Assembly (NCBI GenBank): GCA_034189225.1
Contig: JAXHVL010000150.1
Location: 1 to 12,424, forward strand
DNA length: 12,424 bases
Source of the DNA: JAXHTY01 sp034189225
GTDB taxonomy: Bacteria > Desulfobacterota > Desulfobacteria > Desulfobacterales > Desulfosudaceae
Reading direction: 5' to 3'
Shown here: positions 1 to 4,765 of the stretch, one piece after another
Numbering within the stretch: position 1 is the first letter of the stretch
How the letters are laid out: each line of letters opens with the position of its first letter
Program-made: the position numbers and the translations under genes
Notes under the pieces: generated by a model
Databases searched by the model: none
Seen by the model: the letters and a program-made list of their open reading frames with translations, nothing else
What the model was told of the DNA's origin: nothing

Positions 1-99
1 CGTTGCACCTGGAAAGGATGGGCTTCATTTAAAAGCTATGTCTGGGCTACGATTGTGTCGGCCAATCTGCTGACCATAGCCAGAAAACAACTGGCATAA
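1..99 (+). pseudogene. C-terminal fragment of an insertion-sequence transposase
   Basis: The reading frame is open from the first base of the window to a TAA at 97-99 and gives 32 residues containing TWKGWASFKSYVWATIVSAN followed by LLTIARK. A W-K-G-W/F-x-x-F-x-S-Y-V-W block followed by a hydrophobic N-L-L-x-x-A-R stretch is the kind of C-terminal end I associate with DDE transposases of insertion sequences, but I cannot assign the family. The rest of the gene lies outside the window, so whether the element is complete cannot be judged. It is followed by about 175 non-coding bases and a candidate terminal inverted repeat at 260-275. Confidence 0.45.
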
Positions 100-259
100 T
101 TGAATCCGGACATAAGATTTTATGGTACAGAGGGACAGCTGTGCCCAAAATTTAAAATTTACGTTAGTTTTGAGTACCCGCAACGTTTTTGTAGTAATAA
201 ATGAGCGGTGCTGAAACTTTGCTCATTTTTGCGCCGTGAAAAGAAGTCAAAAAAACGGC

Positions 260-275
260 ATTTATGGATGGACAC
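260..275 (+). repeat. Candidate terminal inverted repeat, copy 1
   Basis: The 16 bases ATTTATGGATGGACAC are the reverse complement, with one mismatch, of 12307-12322. Their position between a transposase tail and unrelated intron sequence fits the end of an insertion sequence. With only two copies visible this remains an inference. Confidence 0.4.
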
Positions 276-299
276 GAATTAAGAATACAAATTCAAAAT

Positions 300-488
300 G
301 AACTTCGGGGTGCCGGTAGCTCCACTGAAGAATATTTTTTCAAAGAACAAAAACATGGCTCCAAAGATGCAAAAACCTAACAGGACACTACTGAGAAGTA
401 CTGGCACATGAGCAAAATCAAGTGGGTAGCCATCGCCATGCCCGAAAAGTATTTTATTGCAAAAGGATTGTATCTGCCCGGTAACTGA
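300..488 (+). pseudogene. Degraded C-terminal end of a group II intron reverse transcriptase/maturase
   Basis: One frame, interrupted by an in-frame TAA at 378-380, carries ELRGAGSSTEE and, after the stop, EKYWHMSKIKWVAIAMPEKY then FIAKGLYLPGN and a TGA at 486-488. Bacterial LtrA-type intron proteins end with a block of the form K-x-Y/P-W-R-x-S-x-(about 10)-L-x-x-x-x-F-x-x-x-G-L, which this resembles. The stop and the missing upstream part show it is non-functional. It sits directly before intron domains V and VI (from about 496), which is where the 3' end of an intron-encoded protein belongs. The second intron copy in this window lacks this C-terminal segment, so the two copies keep different parts. 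Confidence 0.45.
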
Positions 489-580
489 TTCCCCTTAATC
501 AGCCGAACCGCCCTGGTACGCGATCCGTATGCCGGGTGGTGTGAGAGGGCTCCTCAGTGATGGGGAGTCCTACCCCGATT
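489..580 (+). mobile_element. Group II intron 3' end, copy A (domains V and VI)
   Basis: Bases 496-580 match 2199-2283 at 84 of 85 positions. The segment from GAACCGCC (504-511) through GGTGGTGTGAG (536-546) forms the domain V hairpin: left arm ACCGCCC..GGTACG, right arm CGTATGCCGGGTGGT. The next hairpin (about 547-572, GGCTCC against GGAGTCC) is domain VI. The unpaired A at 572, 7 to 8 bases before the CCCGATT end, is the expected branch point, and the intron ends at 579 or 580. The 5' part of this copy is lost, apparently to the insertion sequence ending at about 275. Confidence 0.75.
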
Positions 581-624
581 CTCTTTTTATTATCTTTTTG
601 TTTTGGCTGGCTACCCTGCTACTT

Positions 625-924
625 TCAAGCAGTATTAGCTTGTAAAGGGATAATCTCATTCTTGATTTTTGCCATATTCTGTTTGGCATTTTTGAGGTCA
701 TAACTGATTTGCAGGTTCATCCAAAATTGTGCGGTGGTGTTGAAATATATAGCTAACCTGAGAGCAGTATCAATGCTGACACCTCTCTTTTTCCTTATCA
801 CATCATTTATTCTAGGTGCTGGTACGCGCAAGGCAACAGCCAGAGCATTAGCGCTCATTTTTAATGGTGCTAAATACTCTTCTTTAATTATTTCTCCAGG
901 ATGGATTGCTCTCATATTATTCAT
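625..924 (-). CDS. higA: HigA-type antitoxin
   Basis: A 99-residue protein that neutralises the HigB ribonuclease encoded just upstream and, by family knowledge, represses their shared promoter as a dimer. The N-terminal IHPGEIIKEEYLAPL signature (about residues 7-21) is typical of HigA/VapI antitoxins. A helix-turn-helix of the XRE kind follows at about 22-60 (SANALAVALRVPAPRINDVI, then RKKRGVSIDTALRLA), and then FNTTAQFWMNLQ, again a HigA hallmark. Length fits the family (about 95-105). The ATG at 922-924 is supported by a strong AGGAGG at about 933-938, which overlaps the higB stop; only 12 bases separate the genes. Methionine 4 is a less likely start. Sequence here is visibly more AT-rich than the housekeeping genes to the right, consistent with acquisition by transfer. 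Confidence 0.93.
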   Translation of the reverse strand: MNNMRAIHPGEIIKEEYLAPLKMSANALAVALRVPAPRINDVIRKKRGVSIDTALRLAIYFNTTAQFWMNLQISYDLKNAKQNMAKIKNEIIPLQANTA

Positions 925-936
925 AATCTTTTCCTC

Positions 937-1212
937 CTAATGGTAGTCTGTTATCTCTACATCGTAAGGTTCGTCAGACCATGCAAAGCATACACGCCAT
1001 TGTTTATTGATTCTTATGCTGTACTGCCCTTGTCTGTCTCCCCCAAGTTTTTCAAATCTATTACCGGGTGGAGATCGTAAATCAAGCAGTTCGACTGCAC
1101 TGTCAAGCATTTGGAGCTTACGTTCCGCTATTGCCTGAAAAGCTCTGAATTGTTTTGGGCTGTTTCCTTTGTAAAGGGCTTGTGTATGCTTGCATTTAAA
1201 ATTTTTAATCAT
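937..1212 (-). CDS. higB: HigB-type toxin, RelE-superfamily mRNA interferase
   Basis: A 91-residue toxin expected to cleave mRNA on the ribosome and to be held inactive by HigA. Family features visible are NRFEKLGGDRQGQYSIRIN (residues 51-69), then QWRVCFAW, and the C-terminal D89-Y90-H91, which matches the DYH end that carries catalytic residues in characterised HigB proteins. The toxin-first gene order is typical of higBA and opposite to relBE. The protein is full length, so I expect it to be active. The ATG at 1210-1212 has no strong ribosome site (upstream is AT-rich). A TTGACA-type promoter lies just upstream at 1221-1247. The stop (TAG, 937-939) lies inside the Shine-Dalgarno sequence of higA, so the two are translated from one transcript. 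Confidence 0.92.
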   Translation of the reverse strand: MIKNFKCKHTQALYKGNSPKQFRAFQAIAERKLQMLDSAVELLDLRSPPGNRFEKLGGDRQGQYSIRINKQWRVCFAWSDEPYDVEITDYH

Positions 1213-1220
1213 AATTAAGA

Positions 1221-1247
1221 AATATAACGAACGATATTAAATGTCAA
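1221..1247 (-). promoter_or_regulatory. Candidate higBA promoter and HigA operator
   Basis: On the minus strand TTGACA (1247-1242) is followed 15 bases later by TATATT (1226-1221), just ahead of the higB start at 1212. The spacing is shorter than the ideal 17. A perfect inverted repeat, AATAT-8 bases-ATATT (1221-1238), overlaps the -10 box. Autoregulation by HigA at such a palindrome is the norm for the family, so this is a reasonable operator candidate, but it is unproven here. Confidence 0.5.
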
Positions 1248-1285
1248 TCATTATATGGATTTTTTATGAAAGAGAACGATTGAGC

Positions 1286-1388
1286 TCACCTGCCGCCAAC
1301 ACTGCGGGGCACTGAACCTTGAATAATCACCTGCTTTGATGCGAGGCAGACCCTTTCAAAAACCGCCGAGCTGTTGGCGGTCAGGTGA
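1286..1388. repeat. Long imperfect palindrome next to the group II intron; weakly attC-like
   Basis: The outer arms TCACCTG-CCGCCAAC (1286-1300) and GTTGGCGG-T-CAGGTGA (1373-1388) are complementary except for one extra T at 1381. Inside them, GCGG (1304-1307) can pair with CCGC (1363-1366), TTGAA with TTCAA, and CTGC (1331-1334) with GCAG (1345-1348). A smaller local hairpin, ACCGCC/GGCGGT (about 1362-1381), sits just upstream of the intron 5' end. The 7-mers CGCCAAC and GTTGGCG, 86 bases from end to end, match the integron core consensus RYYYAAC...GTTRRRY at 5 of 7 positions each. It may be an attC relic, a hairpin used as intron target, or both. Confidence 0.5.
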
Positions 1389-1873
1389 AGTGATTGGTGT
1401 GTGCCGGGCACGGCACATGTTCTTAAAAGTGAGCTGAATATAGCAGGATATCATGTATTTGGCAAGCCTTAGATCCAGCCTGATAGAGGCGAAAAATGTA
1501 GCGGTATGGCAACGGAACAGCGACGATGTTGTTTCGGGAGGAAGCCGCCCGGCTGAGGCTGGGTACCGCGAAAGTACGGGATGACATACAGGAACCGAGT
1601 ATAAGGCGCACACGCCGGGACGAGTCTGCACAACAAGATAAAGTCCTCTATCCATCTTAAGGCGTGTCCGTAAACTCGGCATTCACGTACCGAAAGACAT
1701 GTGTCTACCCCGGGAGGTCTCCCATGTGCCGGAGAACGGCTGAGGGTTGGGTAACCGGCCCTGACAAGTCAGCAGAGGGCATAGTAGCCAGCGGAAACGA
1801 GCCCCGAAAAAAAACGGGGAGGACTCACCCCGGTGAAGGCCCGAACGGTGCCCGGACCGAAGGGGACGGGTAA

Positions 1874-2263
1874 ATGATAACGACAAACAGGAGGTGTGTA
1901 CTTGTGAATATAAAGCCCCAGCAGCTGGAAGGATACACCTATGTTGTTGACATGGACTTGTCCAAATTCTTTGACCGGGTCAACCATGATCGCCTGATAA
2001 GCCGACTCGCCACAAGGATCAAGGATAAAAAGGTAAACCAGGACAAAAGTGCCGTCAGCAGGCCATGGTTGCGCAAATTTTTGGGGTTCACATATTTTCA
2101 AATGTGTGGCCAGTCCAAGATACGCATTCATGCCAAAAGCATGAAACGCTTCAAAGACAAGGTCAGGGCGCTGACCAGCCGCAAGCGGGGTAATTCCCTA
2201 ATCAGCCGAACCGCCCTGGTACGCGATCCGTATGCCGGGTGGTGTGAGAGGGCTCCTCAGTGA
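1874..2263 (+). pseudogene. ltrA: Group II intron reverse transcriptase/maturase with internal deletions
   Basis: The frame gives 129 residues against roughly 400-600 for an intact LtrA-type protein. Residues 21-54 (YTYVVDMDLSKFFDRVNHDR and onward to DKKV) are reverse-transcriptase motif 3 with the first catalytic aspartate (D26). The frame then jumps, without shifting, at about 2036 to NQDKSAVSRPWLRKFLGF and domain X (to about residue 106). The region that should carry the YADD catalytic motif is absent, as are the N-terminal motifs and everything after domain X. From about residue 107 the frame runs into domain V RNA sequence and is not true protein. A GTG at 1904 preceded by GGAGG is a better original start than the ATG at 1874. 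The product cannot polymerise DNA. Confidence 0.8.
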
Positions 2264-2283
2264 TGGGGAGTCCTATCCCGATT
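2199..2283 (+). repeat. Group II intron domains V-VI, copy B, repeating 496-580
   Basis: This is an 85-base direct repeat of 496-580, with a single difference (T at 2276 for C at 573). It contains the domain V hairpin and the domain VI hairpin with branch-point A at 2275. The repeat units are 1703 bases apart and flank higBA, the palindrome and the body of intron copy B. Confidence 0.85.
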
Positions 2284-2300
2284 AAAAGGGCGAATCCCAC

Positions 2301-3281
2301 TCATTTGTATCGGTCGCCCTCAGCCTCACAAAGTTCTATACACTTCTTCACCCATCTTTCATACCAGAACCAAGTTCCCGAAACTTCAACTCCATACCCC
2401 TTCCCGGAATTCTTCGCGTCCTCGCTTTTCCAGAAATTTACATGCTCTGGTTGAACGCGAAATTTTGGGAATCCAGCATTTCTCACAAGTTGGGCCACTT
2501 CTGACGGTCTGTACTTAGGGCGCTCGACCTCCTTTTTTACCCAATATTCTTTATCAATTGCTTTAGCGAGGTCTGAGTCAGGTTTGATGAACTCGATGAC
2601 ACTATCCGCCTGCCCGGGCTTGTTTACCATCTTCTTTTTGAAAAGCAGGCGGTAGGAATATTTAGAGCTGTTATAGTCATCATGGTCTAGAACACCATCA
2701 AACTCAGCAATATATGCTCTTATATTTTCAGGGATCTGAGCTTGTGGTGCACCGCCTTGGATCTGTTCCTGCGCTATTTGTACAAACTGCAAACTGTAGG
2801 TAAGGTGCTCGTCCAAGCCATGGCGTTCACCAAATAGATTTTTAATGTAGTCATTGAAATTCAGCGCGCAAGCCTGATATCGGCCGCTGAGATAGGAGTC
2901 GAGAGATCGAGTCATTTGGTGCTCGATTTCGTGACGCAAACCGATCAGGAATCGAAGATTATTCGCTGTGTCTTTGTCTATTGGAGACTGATCGCAGTTG
3001 AGGCAGCGTTCAAGCTCCCAATGTTTGTACGCACCCTTTTTTGTCTTATCAAAGATTTTTCTTTTCGGCCCTTGACGATGATAACGATATTCAATGCCCT
3101 TCGACCGATAATAAGCATGCATGAGATAGGTCCATGCAATGATCATCAGAACAATATAGGTCTCCGACTTAAACTGAATGAGGGGATCATTGAATATTTT
3201 CACGGCAGAAAGAGCTGCTGCCCGGGATTTCGCTGTTAACTCAGATTTCACTGAGCCAATTGTTCTCTTCCTTTCTGGCAC
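2301..3281 (-). CDS. DUF3644 family protein, probable HEPN-like ribonuclease
   Basis: A 326-residue cytosolic protein. The block SAVKIFNDPLIQFKSETYIV followed by LMIIAWTYLMHAYYR (about residues 25-59) and the cysteine pair C93/C96 (RCLNCD) match what I know of DUF3644. Residues 111-121 read FLIGLRHEIEH, giving R116-x4-H121, the R-[N/D/H]-x(3-5)-H pattern of HEPN ribonuclease domains. DUF3644 genes occur in defence and accessory islands; RNA cleavage is inference. The start is GTG (3279-3281), chosen because GGGAGG stands four bases upstream. The C-terminal half (about 190-326) is mixed and I cannot assign it. The gene is alone: an attC-like palindrome ends 11 bases upstream, and a reversed group II intron begins 17 bases past the TGA. 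Codon use is less GC-rich than in aroQ, rpe and rsmB. Confidence 0.8.
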   Translation of the reverse strand: MPERKRTIGSVKSELTAKSRAAALSAVKIFNDPLIQFKSETYIVLMIIAWTYLMHAYYRSKGIEYRYHRQGPKRKIFDKTKKGAYKHWELERCLNCDQSPIDKDTANNLRFLIGLRHEIEHQMTRSLDSYLSGRYQACALNFNDYIKNLFGERHGLDEHLTYSLQFVQIAQEQIQGGAPQAQIPENIRAYIAEFDGVLDHDDYNSSKYSYRLLFKKKMVNKPGQADSVIEFIKPDSDLAKAIDKEYWVKKEVERPKYRPSEVAQLVRNAGFPKFRVQPEHVNFWKSEDAKNSGKGYGVEVSGTWFWYERWVKKCIELCEAEGDRYK

Positions 3282-3290
3282 TGATCCTCC
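3282..3290 (-). promoter_or_regulatory. Ribosome binding site of the DUF3644 gene
   Basis: The minus strand reads GGGAGGATCA directly before the GTG start (3279-3281). This strong Shine-Dalgarno sequence, four bases from the start, decides for GTG and begins immediately after the GTTAAAA end of the attC-like site, as in integron cassettes with very short leaders. Confidence 0.6.
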
Positions 3291-3291
3291 C

Positions 3292-3380
3292 TTTTAACGT
3301 CCAGCATAACCGGCCGGGAAATAGCTGCAAAGCGAAGCGGAGCTGCTGTTTCCCGGTCCGAGTTCATGCTGTGGTTGAAA
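3292..3380 (-). other. attC-like recombination site (integron cassette attachment site candidate)
   Basis: Read on the minus strand the site starts with TTTCAAC (3380-3374) and ends with GTTAAAA (3298-3292); each matches the attC core consensus (RYYYAAC and GTTRRRY) at 6 of 7 positions, and they are complementary apart from one G-T pair. Inside, CAGCAT-g-AAC-t-CGG-a-CCGGGAAA pairs with TTTCCCGG-CCG-GTT-ATGCTG, leaving three unpaired single bases, all on the first arm. Further pairs (TAGC/GCTG, then GC/GC) lead to a 13-base apical loop. Two short unpaired spacers (2 and 3 bases) separate core and inner arms. Length, 89 bases, is in the attC range. The asymmetry of the extra bases gives the orientation, which is that of the DUF3644 gene starting 10 bases downstream. 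Confidence 0.6.
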
Positions 3381-3601
3381 TCAGACGCTTTACAGGCACG
3401 TGCTACCAAGCAGCCAATTGGATATATTTGGGGAAAACAAAAGGGGTCGGCAGGCTTGGCAACACGAAGAAGCCGCAGCTCCCCGTCAAATCAATCTGGA
3501 TCTATCCCCTCCACAAAAAATTCCGACAAAAACTTTGCTCATAAACTGGACCCGTTTTGACTCTTGCCAGGAACTATTGAGAAGTTACAGGCCCTGCGGT
3601 T
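3381..3601. other. Intergenic stretch without a recognisable gene
   Basis: Between the attC-like palindrome and the aroQ stop codon I find no protein with family features on either strand; open frames here are short and overlapping. No clear rho-independent terminator follows aroQ. If the palindrome is an attC, part of this stretch would belong to a decayed preceding cassette or to the boundary between the array and the housekeeping chromosome. Confidence 0.4.
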
Positions 3602-4054
3602 TTAACAGATCATGTCAGCAATGGCCTCAAGGGCCAGTATGTATCCTGTCTTGCCGAAGCCGGCGATCTGGCCGGTGGCCACATCCGCGGTCATGGATTT
3701 ATGGCGAAACGGCTCCCGCCGGTAGATATTGGACAGATGAACTTCCACGACGGGAATATCCAGCAGCAGCAGGGCGTCGCGAATGGCGATGCTGGTGTGG
3801 GTATAGGCAGCGGGATTGATAATCAGGCCTGCGATGCCCGATCCCGGTATTCCCTGAATCTTTTCCACAATCTCACCTTCGTGGTTGGATTGAAAACAGG
3901 TCACCCGCACCCCCAGCTTATCACCGGCCGCATTCAGGTCCATATCAATGACGGCAAGGGTATCGCTGCCGTATTTTTCCGGCTCCCGGCGCCCCAGCAT
4001 GTTGAGGTTCGGGCCATGAATCACCAGTACCGATTTTTCCGGTTGTTCCGCCAT
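3602..4054 (-). CDS. aroQ: 3-dehydroquinate dehydratase, type II
   Basis: A 150-residue cytosolic enzyme that converts 3-dehydroquinate to 3-dehydroshikimate in the shikimate pathway. All type II landmarks are visible: HGPNLNMLGRREPEKYG (13-29) with the arginine and catalytic Tyr28, FQSNHEGEI (54-62), INPAAYTHTS (79-88) with Asn80, and EVHLSNIYRREPFRHKS (104-120) with catalytic His106. Length is as expected (about 145-150). The ATG (4052-4054) shares one base with the rpe stop codon (TGATG), which implies translational coupling; no independent ribosome site is needed. It is the last gene of the block rsmB, PASTA protein, rpe, aroQ. The pairing with rpe is operonic convenience rather than a shared pathway. 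Confidence 0.97.
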   Translation of the reverse strand: MAEQPEKSVLVIHGPNLNMLGRREPEKYGSDTLAVIDMDLNAAGDKLGVRVTCFQSNHEGEIVEKIQGIPGSGIAGLIINPAAYTHTSIAIRDALLLLDIPVVEVHLSNIYRREPFRHKSMTADVATGQIAGFGKTGYILALEAIADMIC

Positions 4055-4716
4055 CAGGGCCTCCCTGCGGACAATTGCCGCAACTCATCAATGGTGGCTT
4101 TGTAATCCGCCGTATTAAACACGGCCGACCCCGCCACAAACACATCGGCGCCCGCCACCGATACGTCCCGAATGGTTTTCGCGTTCACCCCGCCGTCCAC
4201 CTGGATCAGGGTATCGGTACCCGCCTTGATGATCATCTCTTTCAGGGCGCGGATCTTGTCCAGGCAATTGGTGATGAACCCCTGGCCCCCGAATCCCGGA
4301 TTGACGCTCATAATTACCACCAGGTCAAGATACTCCAGCACCCATTGAATGGCGTCCAGGGGTGTGGAAGGGTTCAGTGCCACTCCGGCGCCGGCGCCCG
4401 CGTCCTTTATCAAATGAAGGGTGCGGTTCAGGTGCCCGCCGGTCTCCGCATGGACGGCCACGTAATTGGCACCGGCCTCGATGAAATCCAGCACATAGTT
4501 CTCCGGCGATTCGATCATCAGATGGACATCCAGCGGCAGCTCGGTAACGCTTCTCACCGCTTTGACCACCGGGGGGCCGATGGTAATATTAGGCACGAAC
4601 CGGCCATCCATCACATCCACGTGCACCCAGTCCGCCCCGGCTCTGTCGATGGCTGCCACTTCCTCTCCCAGCCTTGCAAAATCCGCCGAAAGAATCGACG
4701 GTGCGATTAATTTCAT
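4054..4716 (-). CDS. rpe: Ribulose-phosphate 3-epimerase
   Basis: A 220-residue TIM-barrel enzyme that interconverts ribulose 5-phosphate and xylulose 5-phosphate in the pentose phosphate pathway. Family motifs: APSILSADFARLGEEV (5-20), VHVDVMDGRFVPN (31-43) with metal ligands His32 and Asp34, DVHLMIESPENY (63-74) with His65, MSVNPGFGGQGF (136-147), QVDGGVN (172-178) with the ligand and catalytic Asp174, and the phosphate-binding AGSAVF (195-200). Length is typical. The ATG at 4714-4716 is preceded by GGAGA about seven bases upstream. It overlaps aroQ by one base and lies 49 bases after the PASTA gene. Nothing is missing, and it should be active. Confidence 0.97.
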   Translation of the reverse strand: MKLIAPSILSADFARLGEEVAAIDRAGADWVHVDVMDGRFVPNITIGPPVVKAVRSVTELPLDVHLMIESPENYVLDFIEAGANYVAVHAETGGHLNRTLHLIKDAGAGAGVALNPSTPLDAIQWVLEYLDLVVIMSVNPGFGGQGFITNCLDKIRALKEMIIKAGTDTLIQVDGGVNAKTIRDVSVAGADVFVAGSAVFNTADYKATIDELRQLSAGRP

Positions 4717-4765
4717 TCAATTTCTCCTTCATTCTGTTCAACGGCTACGTCTTATGCCCTGTCTC

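Larger units (their letters stand above)
1..275 (+). mobile_element. Right end of an insertion sequence (partial, cut by the window edge)
   Basis: The transposase tail (1-99) is followed by non-coding sequence up to 260-275, which reads ATTTATGGATGGACAC. The reverse complement of that 16-mer matches 15 of 16 bases at 12307-12322 near the other end of the window. I therefore infer that it is a terminal inverted repeat and that the element ends near 275. Immediately to its right begins the degraded reverse-transcriptase tail of a group II intron, so the element appears to have landed in, or truncated, that intron. The left end and any target duplication are not visible. Confidence 0.35.
1399..2283 (+). 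mobile_element. Group II intron, copy B, internally deleted
   Basis: The 5' end is taken at GTGTG (1399; 1397 is equally possible in this GT run), the expected group II start, followed by about 480 bases of domain I-IV type sequence. The best landmark is AAGTCAGCAGAGGGCATAGT at 1767-1786, which is near-invariant in bacterial group II introns just upstream of the reverse-transcriptase gene, followed by GCCCGAACGGTG. The 3' end is at 2282 or 2283 after domain V (about 2205-2247) and domain VI, with branch-point A at 2275. At about 885 bases it is far short of the 1.9-2.5 kb usual for an intron with a complete protein; the loss is in the protein gene. It lies 17 bases beyond the DUF3644 stop codon, in the opposite orientation to that gene. 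Confidence 0.8.

Noticed and set aside
1356..1886. Several open frames of 62-108 codons on both strands within the intron.
   Set aside because: They overlap the structured RNA part of the group II intron, including its conserved AAGTCAGCAGAGG landmark, and show no protein features.
496..2283. The paired repeats considered as a CRISPR array or as insertion-sequence ends.
   Set aside because: There are only two copies, 1.7 kb apart, in direct orientation, with domain V-VI folding and a branch-point A. This identifies them as group II intron 3' ends.
2916..3239. A 107-codon plus-strand open frame opposite the DUF3644 gene.
   Set aside because: The minus-strand frame has recognisable family motifs and a strong ribosome site. 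The plus-strand product has neither.
3700..4710. Plus-strand open frames of 134 and 211 codons opposite aroQ and rpe.
   Set aside because: Both are antisense to full-length enzymes with all catalytic residues visible, and their translations show no motif.
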